Source: JALZVT01 sp039029135 (GTDB taxonomy: Bacteria > Pseudomonadota > Gammaproteobacteria > Pseudomonadales > Azotimanducaceae). From it: 64,000 nt of DNA. Both the position numbers and the translations under genes were made by a program. Positions 43,611-52,450 of this stretch are shown one piece after another. The stretch lies in contig JBCCGT010000021.1 of NCBI GenBank assembly GCA_039029135.1, forward strand, positions 32,624 through 96,623, given 5' to 3'. Under the pieces are notes generated by a model. That model saw nothing but the letters and a program-made list of their open reading frames with translations, was not told where the DNA came from and did no database searches. Every line of letters begins with the position of its first letter. Within the stretch, counting starts at the first letter, position 1.

Positions 43611-43630
43611 TACTGTACATATATACAGTA
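43611..43630. promoter_or_regulatory. LexA (SOS) box
   Basis: TACTGTACATATATACAGTA is a 20-bp palindrome differing at one position from the ideal TACTGTATATATATACAGTA. CTG and CAG half-site ends are perfect. It sits in the divergent region between the zinc-ribbon gene (minus) and pdxA (plus, ATG at 43702), in AT-rich sequence unlike the surroundings. Confidence 0.78.
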
Positions 43631-43701
43631 TTATTTTGCTCTCAGGCGACGCCGCTGCGCGCGCTGCCTGTCGAGCCCGGATACCACGTGGGGACCGTAA
43701 A

Positions 43702-44748
43702 ATGACGCGGCCGGCTCCCACGCTTGCCGTCACGCTGGGCGATCCCGCCGGCATCGGGCCGGAGGTAGTGTGCAAGTGGCTGGCCGACCCGGCGACCCGA
43801 GCGGCCCTGGCCGACGGCCGCTTTCGGGTTCTGCTGGTGGGCACGCCCGCAACCCTCGCCGCCGGCCGCCGGGTCGCGGAAACCGCTGGCTTCGACTGCA
43901 CGCATCTCGGCGGCTTGACTGCCAGTCAGCCGGGCGAGACCCCGGACGCCGCGCTCGCCCTGTTCGACACCGGCGTCGCGCTGCCCGAGCCGTTGGCCTA
44001 TGGCGCGGTGGAGGCCGCCTGCGGTCGCGCCGCAGTAACGGCGATCGAGCGCGCGGCCGAACTCTGTCTCGCGGGCGACGCGCAGGCCATGGTAACGGCG
44101 CCGATCAACAAGGAGTCGGTGAACGCGAGCGGCTGTGCGGACATCGGCCACCAGGAAATGCTGGCGCGACTGGCTGGCGTCGACTGGACGGCAACCATGC
44201 TGATGACGCCCGGGCTGCGCGTCGCCCATCTCTCTACGCATAAGTCACTTGCCGAGGCGGTGCGCTACGTGACCCGCGACAACGTGCTCGGCAAGCTCGA
44301 ACTCGTCCACAGCACGCTGATGCGCTGGGGACTGCGGGCCCCGCGCATCGCCGTCGCGGCGCTGAACCCGCACGGCGGCGAGGGTGGGCTGCTCGGCCGC
44401 GAGGAGATCGATGAACTGCTGCCGGCGGTGGCCGCGGCGCGGGCTCAGGGCATCGACGCGGCGGGTCCGATCCCGGCGGATTCGGTGTTCAATCGCGCGA
44501 TTGACGGCGAATTCGACGTCGTGCTGGCGCTGTTTCACGATCAGGGACACATCGCGATTAAGGTGCACGACTTCCACAACAGCGTGACCGCCACGCTGGG
44601 CATCCCGTTCGTGCGCACCTCGGTTGACCACGGCACCGCGTTCGACATCGCCGGCCGGGGCGTCGCTGATGCCACCGGTATGGGGGCGGCGGTGGATGCC
44701 GCGCTGGCGCTCGCCACGGGACGTCTCGGGGATTTCCAGCCTCGCTGA
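43702..44748 (+). CDS. pdxA: 4-hydroxythreonine-4-phosphate dehydrogenase family protein (PdxA/PdxA2)
   Basis: NAD- and metal-dependent dehydrogenase of 348 aa. The ATG at 43702 has GGGGA upstream. It opens LAVTLGDPAGIGPEVVCKWL and contains VTAPINKESVNASGCADIGH, with a metal histidine, and TPGLRVAHLSTHKSLAEAVR. Near the C-terminus are LALFHDQGHIAIKVHDFHNS and IPFVRTSVDHGTAFDIAGRG. PdxA acts in pyridoxal phosphate synthesis; the DQGHIAIK variant is, as I recall, more typical of PdxA2/4-phospho-D-threonate dehydrogenases, so the role may be sugar-acid catabolism instead. No pdxJ or ksgA/surA neighbours support the vitamin B6 context. Confidence 0.85.
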   Translation: MTRPAPTLAVTLGDPAGIGPEVVCKWLADPATRAALADGRFRVLLVGTPATLAAGRRVAETAGFDCTHLGGLTASQPGETPDAALALFDTGVALPEPLAYGAVEAACGRAAVTAIERAAELCLAGDAQAMVTAPINKESVNASGCADIGHQEMLARLAGVDWTATMLMTPGLRVAHLSTHKSLAEAVRYVTRDNVLGKLELVHSTLMRWGLRAPRIAVAALNPHGGEGGLLGREEIDELLPAVAAARAQGIDAAGPIPADSVFNRAIDGEFDVVLALFHDQGHIAIKVHDFHNSVTATLGIPFVRTSVDHGTAFDIAGRGVADATGMGAAVDAALALATGRLGDFQPR

Positions 44749-44868
44749 TGTAACCGGCGCTGACGTTCGAAGGCGCCGCCGAGGCAGCCCTCGGAGCCTT
44801 GCGGCTATCTGGTGCATCGGGCACGATCGAAGGCGTAGCTAGGGGGCTAAGCGGTTGGGGGAAGAATC

Positions 44869-45954
44869 ATGAAAGCTGCCGTTCTGCGCGAAGTAAACAC
44901 GCCGATGGAGATCGAGGAGATCCCGATTTCCAAGCCGGGACCGCGGGAGGTGCTGGTGCGGACGGCGGCCGCCGGCGTGTGCCACAGCGACCTGCACTTT
45001 TACAACGGCACCTATCCGGGGCAGTTTCCCATGGTGCTCGGTCACGAGAGCGCGGGCGTCGTTGAGGCGGTTGGCGCTGATGTGCACTACGTCGAGCCCG
45101 GCGACCATGTCATCACCTGCCTGTCGGTGTTCTGCGGCCACTGCGACTTCTGCGTCACCGGTCACCTGTCGCTGTGCCAGGAGCCCGAGCTGCGCCGCGA
45201 CCCGACAGACGAACCGCGGCTGGGTACGCTGAAAGGGCACGTTCATCAGTTCGCGAATCTCGGCTCGTTTGCCGAGCACATGCTGGTTCATGAACACGCG
45301 ATCGCGAAGATTCGCAAGGACATGCCGCTCGACCGGGCGGCGCTCATCGGCTGCGGCGTGACCACCGGCGTTGGCAGCGTCATCCACACGGCGAAAGTCG
45401 AACCGGGTGCCACGGTCGCCGTGATCGGCTGCGGTGGTGTCGGCCTGTCGTGCATCAACGGCGCCTACATCGCGGGTGCCTCGCGCGTCATCGCGGTGGA
45501 CATGGTGGCCAGCAAGCTGGAACTCGCGCGCAAGTTCGGCGCCACCGACGTGGTCGATGCATCTGCCGGCGACGCCATCGAGCAGGTGCGTGAGCTGACC
45601 GGCGGCGGTGTGCACTACTCATTCGAAGCCATCGGTCTCAAGGTGACCGCGGAGCAGGCGTTCAAGATGCTGCGACGCGGCGGCACGGCCACGGTGATCG
45701 GCATGATCCCTCCGGGTGACATGGTGTCGATCCACGGCCCGGAATTTCTGCAGGAGAAGACGATCCAGGGTTCGATGATGGGCTCTAACCGGTTTCGGGT
45801 GGACATGCCGCGCTACGTCGATCTCTACCTGCAGGGGCGGCTGCATCTCGACGATCTGGTCTCGAGCCGCATCAAGCTTGGCGACGTTAACGACGCGATG
45901 GCCGCTCTCGAGACCGGCGAAGTCGCACGCAGCGTCATCGTGTTCGATTCCTGA
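44869..45954 (+). CDS. Zinc-dependent alcohol dehydrogenase (class III-like MDR)
   Basis: A 361-aa medium-chain dehydrogenase. The catalytic zinc site includes AAGVCHSDLHFYNGTYPGQF and VLGHESAGVVEAVG. The structural zinc lobe is CLSVFCGHCDFCVTGHLSLC with four cysteines. The NAD(P)-binding motif is VAVIGCGGVGLSCINGAYIA, with an acidic residue VDMVASK after strand 2 suggesting NAD. The form matches the class III/aryl-alcohol or NDMA-type branch. It heads a run of same-strand genes (FAH hydrolase, PaaI, P450, NAT), consistent with oxidation of an alcohol formed by the P450; this is inference. Confidence 0.92.
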   Translation: MKAAVLREVNTPMEIEEIPISKPGPREVLVRTAAAGVCHSDLHFYNGTYPGQFPMVLGHESAGVVEAVGADVHYVEPGDHVITCLSVFCGHCDFCVTGHLSLCQEPELRRDPTDEPRLGTLKGHVHQFANLGSFAEHMLVHEHAIAKIRKDMPLDRAALIGCGVTTGVGSVIHTAKVEPGATVAVIGCGGVGLSCINGAYIAGASRVIAVDMVASKLELARKFGATDVVDASAGDAIEQVRELTGGGVHYSFEAIGLKVTAEQAFKMLRRGGTATVIGMIPPGDMVSIHGPEFLQEKTIQGSMMGSNRFRVDMPRYVDLYLQGRLHLDDLVSSRIKLGDVNDAMAALETGEVARSVIVFDS

Positions 45955-45987
45955 TTTACGGCGGCGATACATGAACAGAGGCTCGCT

Positions 45988-46821
45988 ATGCGCTGGATGA
46001 GTTTTGACGCGGGCAACGGCCCGTCGTTTGGGTACGTCGACGGCGATCAGGTCGTCGACGTGAGCGATCAGGGGTACGGCTCGTTGAAAGACGCGATCGC
46101 GTCGGATGCGCTGGTTGCGCTCGGTCGAGTTGCGGGCGAGCGCCACGCCCTCGATGCGATCACCTATCTGCCGACCATCACCCAACCGAACAAGATTCTC
46201 TGCGTCGGTCTTAACTATCACGCGCACCGCGAGGAAACCGGGCGCGGCGACGGCGACGCCAAGCCGACCATATTCACGCGCTTCGCTGCGGCTCAGGTGG
46301 GCCACAACGCGCCTATGGTGCGCCCCCACGAATCCAAGGCGCTCGACTATGAGGGCGAGATTGCGCTCGTGATCGGCAAGCCGGCGCGGCGGGTGAAGAA
46401 GGACGACTGGCTGGCTCACGTCGCCGGCTTCGGAATCTACAACGACGGCAGCGTGCGCGACTTCCAGCGCCATACGACCCAGTTCACGCCGGGCAAGAAC
46501 TTCGCCGCGACAGGCGGTTTCGGCCCCTGGATGGTAACGCCCGACGAGATCGACGATCCGTACAAGCTGCATCTGACCACGCGCCTGAACGGTGAGGTCA
46601 TGCAGGACGCCGAGGCGTCGCAGCTCATATTCGACTTCGGCGATATCGTCGAGTACTGCTCGACCTGGATCGAGCTGGAGCCCGGCGATGTGCTGGTCAC
46701 GGGCACGCCCGGCGGCGTCGGGGCGGCGCGCAAGCCGCCAGTCTTCATGGACGCAGGCGACGTGATCGAGGTCGAGGTGGCACCGATCGGCGTCTTGCGC
46801 AACGACGTCGTCGTCGGCTGA
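45988..46821 (+). CDS. Fumarylacetoacetate hydrolase-family protein
   Basis: A 277-aa metal-dependent C-C hydrolase or decarboxylase of the FAH family. The FAH fold elements are ILCVGLNYHAHREETGRGDG (from about 70), PMVRPHESKALDYEGEIALV with the metal-binding glutamates, GFGIYNDGSVRDFQRHTTQF and GKNFAATGGFGPWMVTPDEI. The C-terminal DVLVTGTPGGVGAARKPPVF is diagnostic. FAH proteins finish degradation of aromatic or cyclic ring-cleavage products. It is 33 bp downstream of the dehydrogenase. Confidence 0.92.
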   Translation: MRWMSFDAGNGPSFGYVDGDQVVDVSDQGYGSLKDAIASDALVALGRVAGERHALDAITYLPTITQPNKILCVGLNYHAHREETGRGDGDAKPTIFTRFAAAQVGHNAPMVRPHESKALDYEGEIALVIGKPARRVKKDDWLAHVAGFGIYNDGSVRDFQRHTTQFTPGKNFAATGGFGPWMVTPDEIDDPYKLHLTTRLNGEVMQDAEASQLIFDFGDIVEYCSTWIELEPGDVLVTGTPGGVGAARKPPVFMDAGDVIEVEVAPIGVLRNDVVVG

Positions 46822-46841
46822 ATCGCGATTAGCTGCGCTCT

Positions 46842-47300
46842 ATGTCCGATCCGCACACGGTGCCCGAGGGGTTCAAACCGCTCGACAGCGCAAGCCCTTT
46901 CAATCAGCTCGTGGGTCCCTACTACGCGCAGCGCCGCGGCGACGCGATCGTCGTTGGCCTGCGTCTGGAGGACAAGCACTGCAACACGCGAGGGCGATTG
47001 CACGGCGGCATGGTGAGCGCCATATTCGACATTGCGCTCGGCCACAACGTGGGCCTGGAGATCGTCAGGGCCCAAGGCGAGGACGACTCCAAGTTCGACA
47101 CCGGCGTGCCCGGCGGCGCGCTGGTCACGGTCAGCCTGAACACCGAGTATCTGGGCACGGCGCAGCGCGGCGACTGGATCGAGGCGCACGCCACCGTGCA
47201 GCGCACCGGGCGCTCGCTGGTCTTCGGCAACACCGAGCTGTGGAACGGCGCGCAGCGGATCGCCAAGGGCAACGGCATCTTTCGCATCTTTCTGCAGTAG
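46842..47300 (+). CDS. PaaI-family hotdog thioesterase
   Basis: A 152-aa hotdog-fold thioesterase. HCNTRGRLHGGMVSAIFDIA carries the HGG motif and the acidic catalytic residue, then ALVTVSLNTEYLGTAQRGDW and VFGNTELWNGAQRIAKGNGI. Such enzymes hydrolyse aryl- or acyl-CoA esters that accumulate in catabolic pathways. It lies 20 bp after the FAH gene and 50 bp before the P450 gene, in the same orientation. Confidence 0.9.
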   Translation: MSDPHTVPEGFKPLDSASPFNQLVGPYYAQRRGDAIVVGLRLEDKHCNTRGRLHGGMVSAIFDIALGHNVGLEIVRAQGEDDSKFDTGVPGGALVTVSLNTEYLGTAQRGDWIEAHATVQRTGRSLVFGNTELWNGAQRIAKGNGIFRIFLQ

Positions 47301-47350
47301 ACTCGGAGGCGTACGGCAGAGCGCGCGGAACAGGGCAGGGGGAAGCCAAC

Positions 47351-48619
47351 ATGAGTGAGCCAGACATCAATCTTTTCGATCCGGCGACGCTCATCGATCC
47401 CTATCCCGCCTATCAGACCCTGCGCGACGAAGCGCCCGTTTACTTCGCGCCGGCTATGAACGTCCACGTGATTACGCGCTATGACCTGGTGCGCGCAGCC
47501 ATCAAGGACACCAAGACGTTTTCCAGTCGATTCGATGGTTTTCTGCAGGAGTCCCAGCGCATCGCATTCGCGAACGCGAGTCCCGAAGTGCAGGCGGAAC
47601 TCATGCGGCTCGGCGGCGAGATGATCGATCTGCCGCCGACCATGCTGACGCTGGATGAACCCGACCACACCCGCTATCGCTCGCTGGTGAACAAGCTGTT
47701 TACGGTCAGTCGGATTCGCGAGTCACAGGCCGCGGTTGCTGGGGTCATCGATGACACTATCGCCGGTCTGGGTGGCGCCAGCGCGTTCGAATTCGTGACC
47801 GGTTTCGCGGCACCTGTGCCCCTTCGCATCATCGCGGACCGCCTGGGCATTCCGGAGGCCGACCGGGACTTTTTTGACGATGCCGCGACCGCCGCGGCCA
47901 GCGCCCTGCGCCTCACGCCGCTGCCCGGCGAGGAGATGGTACGCCGCGCACAGCTCGCGCTCGATCTGCAGAAGCTGTGTGTGCGCCTCGTCGAGGAACG
48001 TCGCGCGCAGCCCGCGGACGACATGATCACGATTCTCGCGAACAGCAAGCTTGAGGGCGAAGACCGGCTGCTAACCCACGGCGAGTGCATCAGCATCCTG
48101 AATCAGTTTCTGGTCGCCGGACACGAGACGACGGCCAGCGCGTTCGCGTGGGGCATGCTGCTGCTGTGTCGCAACCCGGATCTGCAGGAGCGCCTGCGCG
48201 CGGAGCCCGAACTGGTTAAGACCTTCGTCGAGGAAACGCTGCGGGTGGAGGCCCCGGTGCAGGGGCTGCCGCGGCTCGTGACCCAAGACACGGAGCTGGG
48301 CGGCGTCGCGCTGCCGGCGGGCAGCATGGTGATGCTGCGTTTCGGCGCCGCGAATCGCGACGAGCGCGAGTTTCCCAATCCCGAGCAGGTCGACCTGCAG
48401 CGCCGGCGGGCGGGGGCGCAGCTCGCGTTTGGCTCTGGCGTGCACTTCTGCATCGGCGCGCCGCTGGCGCGACAGGAGTTGAATCTCGGTTTCCCGGCGC
48501 TTATCGACTACGCGGCGGAGTTCGCGCTGGACCCCGACAAGCCGGCGCCCGAGGCGGAGGCCAGCTTCGTACTGCGCAACCTGCCCCAGCTGCACGTGCG
48601 TTGCGCGCCGCGCGCCTAG
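47351..48619 (+). CDS. Cytochrome P450
   Basis: Bacterial class I-type heme monooxygenase of 422 aa. The ATG at 47351 follows GGGGGAAG by about seven bases; the longer open frame to 47240 overlaps the thioesterase gene. Motifs are the I-helix NQFLVAGHETTASAFAWGML, with the acid-alcohol pair replaced by Glu-Thr-Thr, ETLRVEAPVQGLPR (ExxR), and the heme loop FGSGVHFCIGAPLARQELNL with the cysteine ligand. No ferredoxin or reductase gene is adjacent, so redox partners must be elsewhere. The context suggests oxidation of a hydrophobic substrate. Confidence 0.95.
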   Translation: MSEPDINLFDPATLIDPYPAYQTLRDEAPVYFAPAMNVHVITRYDLVRAAIKDTKTFSSRFDGFLQESQRIAFANASPEVQAELMRLGGEMIDLPPTMLTLDEPDHTRYRSLVNKLFTVSRIRESQAAVAGVIDDTIAGLGGASAFEFVTGFAAPVPLRIIADRLGIPEADRDFFDDAATAAASALRLTPLPGEEMVRRAQLALDLQKLCVRLVEERRAQPADDMITILANSKLEGEDRLLTHGECISILNQFLVAGHETTASAFAWGMLLLCRNPDLQERLRAEPELVKTFVEETLRVEAPVQGLPRLVTQDTELGGVALPAGSMVMLRFGAANRDEREFPNPEQVDLQRRRAGAQLAFGSGVHFCIGAPLARQELNLGFPALIDYAAEFALDPDKPAPEAEASFVLRNLPQLHVRCAPRA

Positions 48620-48636
48620 ATCGGCTGCCCCTGCGC

Positions 48637-49509
48637 GTGAGAGAACGGCTAGAAGAACGACTCAAACGCTATCTCGACCTGATCGGCTGCGAGCGCGGGC
48701 GGACGCTCGCGCCTGACCTGGCGACGCTGCGAGCGGTGCATCGTCATCACGTCACCCGCATCAGCTACGAAAACATCGACGTCGTGCTCGAGCGACCCGT
48801 CGATCGGAGCGTCGACCGCATCATTGCGAAGCTGGTCGATGCCGGGCGCGGAGGCTGGTGTTACGAGATGAACGGGCTGCTGGGATGGGCGCTTGCCGAA
48901 CTCGGCTTCCAGGTGGAGGAGCGCGCCGGCGCCGTCATGCGCGCGAAGTCAGGAGATCAGGCCATCGGCAATCATCTCGTGCTGTTGGTGACGCTCGGAC
49001 AGACCCGCTACGTCGTGGACGTGGGGCTCGGCGACGGCCCCATCGAGCCCTACGAGCTGCGCCCGGGGGCCTTCGAACAGTTCGGGCAGAGCTATCGGCT
49101 CGAACTGCTCGGCCTCGACGAGTGGCGTCTGCACAATCGTTCGGGGGCCATGCCACCCAGCTTCGATTTTTTCTCCGCAGTGCCCGACGATGCCGCGCTG
49201 AATCGAACCTGCGAGACTCTGCAGACCGATCCGGAATCGATGTTTCGCCAGAATCTGATTTGCATGCGACCACAAACGGACGGCAACGGTCAGTCGCTGG
49301 TCGGTCGGGTGCTGACGCAACAGCGCAGCGGCGAGCGCACGCTGCTGCAAAGCGCGGACGAGCTGCGCGCGACGCTGACCGGGACCTTTGATCTGCGTAT
49401 CGATGGGCTGGGAGATGGCGGGCTCGAGGAACTGTGGTCACGCGTCGCCGCACGACACCAGGCGCTGTTCGGCGACACGCCGCTCGAAGAGATTGATTTT
49501 AGTTCTTGA
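48637..49509 (+). CDS. nat: Arylamine N-acetyltransferase
   Basis: Acetyl-CoA-dependent arylamine/hydrazine N-acetyltransferase of 290 aa. The open frame begins at TTG 48601, inside the P450 gene. GTG 48637 gives an N-terminus of normal length relative to Salmonella NAT. The catalytic cysteine is in AGRGGWCYEMNGLLGWALAE, the histidine in GNHLVLLVTLGQTRYV and the aspartate in VVDVGLGDGPIEPYELRPG. These form the NAT triad. The role in this catabolic run could be detoxification of amine-containing intermediates. Confidence 0.88.
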   Translation: MRERLEERLKRYLDLIGCERGRTLAPDLATLRAVHRHHVTRISYENIDVVLERPVDRSVDRIIAKLVDAGRGGWCYEMNGLLGWALAELGFQVEERAGAVMRAKSGDQAIGNHLVLLVTLGQTRYVVDVGLGDGPIEPYELRPGAFEQFGQSYRLELLGLDEWRLHNRSGAMPPSFDFFSAVPDDAALNRTCETLQTDPESMFRQNLICMRPQTDGNGQSLVGRVLTQQRSGERTLLQSADELRATLTGTFDLRIDGLGDGGLEELWSRVAARHQALFGDTPLEEIDFSS

Positions 49510-49523
49510 TACCGGGAGATCGT

Positions 49524-49961
49524 ATGCGAAGGACGCTGTTTGCGTTATGGACCACCCTGATGGCGAGCTGCAGCTATTTGCCGTTCGCCGGCGGCAAGCT
49601 CGAAGGCGAGCTCACGAACCCGCCGGAGGACTGGAACGCGGTCGGTGAAACCCGCATCGTGCAGTTAGAGACGCGCCCCGGCGATCCCTATTCGGTCAAG
49701 GTCTGGGTCATCGGCAGCGGCGATCTGTTGTACGTGTACGCGGGCACCAGCCACTCCACCTGGGTGCAGCACATCGAGGCCGACCCGCGGGTACGCCTGG
49801 CGGCCGGTGGTCGCGTCTACGAGCTCGAAGCGGTAAGGGAAACGGATACCGAGCGGTTCGAGCGCTTCGCGCAGGCCTGGAAGGATAAGTACGGCAGCGG
49901 TCGGGCGCTGGGGGAAACCCCGGACAGCGCCTATCTCTTTCGTCTCGGGGTGCGCTCCTGA
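49524..49961 (+). CDS. Lipoprotein of FMN-binding split-barrel type (DUF2255-like)
   Basis: A 145-aa lipoprotein. The ATG at 49524 follows GGGAGA, and the leader ends LMASC. The mature part, VGETRIVQLETRPGDPYSVK, VWVIGSGDLLYVYAGTSHS, TWVQHIEADPRVRLAAGGRV and YELEAVRETDTERFERFAQA, resembles small split-barrel proteins of the nitroreductase/DUF2255 kind that bind FMN or F420. The resemblance is by pattern only. It ends exactly where the convergent epoxide hydrolase gene ends (no intervening base). Confidence 0.7.
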   Translation: MRRTLFALWTTLMASCSYLPFAGGKLEGELTNPPEDWNAVGETRIVQLETRPGDPYSVKVWVIGSGDLLYVYAGTSHSTWVQHIEADPRVRLAAGGRVYELEAVRETDTERFERFAQAWKDKYGSGRALGETPDSAYLFRLGVRS

Positions 49962-51128
49962 CTAGAGGCTGTAGCCCAGGCCGCCGTGGAAGCAGCTGCG
50001 CAGCTCGTTAACGAACAGTTCCGGCTGCTCGAACGCAGCGAAGTGGCCGCCCTTGTCGAGTTCGTTCCAGTACTGGATGTTGCCGTAGCGCTGTTCCGTC
50101 CAGGCGCGCGGCGTCGCGACGATTTCCTCGGGAAAGATGCTGCAGCCGGTCGGCACGGCAATCTTTTTCGTGTCGCCGCCGCCGAACGCCTTGCCGAAAC
50201 TCTCCCAGTACAATCGCGCGGAAGACGCGCCGGTACCGGGCAGCCAGTAGAGCATCACGTTGTCGAGCAGCTCGTCCCGCGTCAGCGCGTTCTCGGGGTG
50301 GCCATCGCAGTCGCACCAAGCCCAGAACTTCTCGATGATCCACGCCGCCTGGCCTGCGGGTGAGTCCACCAGCCCATAGCCCAGCGTCTGCGGGCGCGTG
50401 CTCTGCTGCTTCGAGTAGCCCGCATCCCACTGCTGATAGTACTGAGCCCCGGCCAGCGCCTTCTTGTCGCGCTCGGTTGGATTCTCGCGTGCCTGCTGCG
50501 TTGGCGGCGCGCTCGGCATGTTGACGTGTATCGCCGCGCAGCCGCCGCGGTCCTGCAGGCCGATCGCGGTGGTCACGGCAGAGCCCCAGTCGCCGCCCTG
50601 AGCGACGAAGCGCGCATAGCCGAGGCGCCGCATCAGCTCGTGCCACATGCCCGCGATGGTCTCTACGCCGCAGCCCGTCGCGGCCGGCTTGTCGGAAAAA
50701 CCGTAGCCCGGCAGGGACGGGCACACGACGTGGAAGGCCTGGGCGGCGCTGCCGCCGTGCGCCGTCGGTTCGGTCAGCGGTGCGATGACTTTCTGAAATT
50801 CGACGATGGAGCCTGGCCAGCCGTGCGTCATCAGCAGCGGCACCGCGTCCTCGTGGGAAGAGCGCGCGTGTATGAAGTGGATGTCGAGCCCGTCGATGCG
50901 CGTCTTGAACTGCGGGAACCGATTCAACAGCGCCTCGCGCTGACGCCAATCGTAATCGTTGGCCCAGTAGTCCGTTAGTTCCCGCATGTACGCGAGCGGC
51001 GTGCCCTGACTCCAGTCCTCCGGTGTCTCGGCGTCCGGCCAGCGCGTGGCGCCGAGACGCTGGCGCAGATCGTCGAGTGCGCCGTCGTCGATGGCTATGA
51101 CAAATTCTCGAACGGTTTCGTCGGTCAT
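49962..51128 (-). CDS. Epoxide hydrolase family protein (EHN N-terminal domain)
   Basis: A 388-aa alpha/beta hydrolase of the microsomal epoxide-hydrolase type. The ATG at 51128 follows GGGAGG, and the longer open frame to 51380 is unsupported. The N-terminal EHN region includes EDWSQGTPLAYMRELTDYWA. The oxyanion site is TRIDGLDIHFIH and LLMTHGWPGSIVEFQKV. The nucleophile aspartate is in FVAQGGDWGSAVTTAIGLQD and the histidine in LDKGGHFAAFEQPELFVNEL. It converges with the P450 run, so hydrolysis of an epoxide made by the P450 is plausible. Confidence 0.9.
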   Translation of the reverse strand: MTDETVREFVIAIDDGALDDLRQRLGATRWPDAETPEDWSQGTPLAYMRELTDYWANDYDWRQREALLNRFPQFKTRIDGLDIHFIHARSSHEDAVPLLMTHGWPGSIVEFQKVIAPLTEPTAHGGSAAQAFHVVCPSLPGYGFSDKPAATGCGVETIAGMWHELMRRLGYARFVAQGGDWGSAVTTAIGLQDRGGCAAIHVNMPSAPPTQQARENPTERDKKALAGAQYYQQWDAGYSKQQSTRPQTLGYGLVDSPAGQAAWIIEKFWAWCDCDGHPENALTRDELLDNVMLYWLPGTGASSARLYWESFGKAFGGGDTKKIAVPTGCSIFPEEIVATPRAWTEQRYGNIQYWNELDKGGHFAAFEQPELFVNELRSCFHGGLGYSL

Positions 51129-51278
51129 CTGTGGTCCTCCCTTTGGCGCCAGTCTAATCCCTGGCGAGCGGAAATTCCGAGCGCCGGACGCTTCCGCGAC
51201 CGTGCGCCCGGCGCTACAGTGATTCGGCGAACCCCGACGTACGACGGGGCCGCAGATGCCAAGGAGGACCCGCACCTT

Positions 51279-52427
51279 ATGTCCAATCATGTCGACGAGG
51301 CCTGGCTCGAGCGCGGCCGGGCGTTTGCCGCAAACTACGTGGCGCCGCGCGCCGCCGACTGGGAGCGCGCCGACGGTCAACCGCGGGATGCGTTTCGCGA
51401 GGCGGCTCGGCTGGGATTCCTCGGCCTGGAGGTGCCCCAGCCGTTCGGCGGTGCGGACGTGAACTTCATGACCAAGCTAGCAATCTGTGAGGTGCTGGCC
51501 GGCGCCGACATGGCATTCACGTTCGCGATGATCAACACACAGAACGTCGCGGCCAAACTGGCGCGAGCGGCCGACGCGGCGCGCCGGCGCGACCTCATTG
51601 AAGCGCTGATGCGCGGTGAGCTGCTTGGCGCCACCGCGCTGTCCGAGCCGGCTGCGGGCAGCGACTTCGGCGCGATCCGCACGCGCGCTGTTCGCGTCAC
51701 GGATGGCTGGCAGCTCAACGGCACCAAGGGCTGGATCACGAACGCCGGCTTCGCGGACCTGTTTGTGCTGTACGCGCAGACCGATCCCGCCGCGGGCGGT
51801 CGCGGCGTCGCTGCCTTTCTGGTCGATGCGCGTAGGCCCGGTTTCCGTCGCGGCGAGATCTATGAAATGGGCGGGGCTCGCGCGATTGGCGCGGGCGAGT
51901 TTCATTTGGATGACTATCACGTTCCGGACGCGGATCTGCTGTCCGGCCCGGGCGAAGGCTTCAAGCACGCGCTCGGCTCCGTCAATGGCGCGCGTGTCTA
52001 TGTGGCGGCGATGTGTGCGGGGATGATCCGCGACGCGCTCGAGACGGCGCTCGCGTACGGCGAGCGGCGCGAGTCGTTCGGCGCGCCGCTGCTGGATCAT
52101 CAGGGCCTGAGCTGGTCGCTGGCGGACGTAACCGCGCAGCTTGCGGCGCTGCGCGCGCTCACGCGGGACGCCGGCGCGCTGATCGAGGCGGGCGGCGACG
52201 CCGTGCTAGCGGCCGCCGTGGCGAAGAAGCTGGCCGGCGATGTGACCACCCCTGCGATTGCCGCTTGCATGCAGGCGATGGGCGCGAACGGGCTGAAGCG
52301 CGACGTCAATCTGAGCCGTCATCTGCTCGCCGCGCGGGTGGCGACGCTGGCCGATGGATCGAACGAGATGATGAACGAGCGCGTGATCGCAAGCCTCAGA
52401 AAGACGGGCCTGCCGCCCGCGTTTTGA
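51279..52427 (+). CDS. Acyl-CoA dehydrogenase
   Basis: A 382-aa FAD-dependent acyl-CoA dehydrogenase. The ATG at 51279 follows GGAGG. Motifs: LGLEVPQPFGGADVNFMTKL, LLGATALSEPAAGSDFGAIR, WQLNGTKGWITNAGFADLFV, GFKHALGSVNGARVYVAAMC and, at the C-terminus, MQAMGANGLKRDVNLSRHLL, in a position where many relatives have QxxGGxGY. The departure from the QxxGGxGY pattern (AMGANGLKRD) hints at an unusual substrate. A catalytic glutamate is not obvious in the usual place. Confidence 0.88.
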   Translation: MSNHVDEAWLERGRAFAANYVAPRAADWERADGQPRDAFREAARLGFLGLEVPQPFGGADVNFMTKLAICEVLAGADMAFTFAMINTQNVAAKLARAADAARRRDLIEALMRGELLGATALSEPAAGSDFGAIRTRAVRVTDGWQLNGTKGWITNAGFADLFVLYAQTDPAAGGRGVAAFLVDARRPGFRRGEIYEMGGARAIGAGEFHLDDYHVPDADLLSGPGEGFKHALGSVNGARVYVAAMCAGMIRDALETALAYGERRESFGAPLLDHQGLSWSLADVTAQLAALRALTRDAGALIEAGGDAVLAAAVAKKLAGDVTTPAIAACMQAMGANGLKRDVNLSRHLLAARVATLADGSNEMMNERVIASLRKTGLPPAF

Positions 52428-52450
52428 CGTTCCGCGTTGGGTACCTGTCC

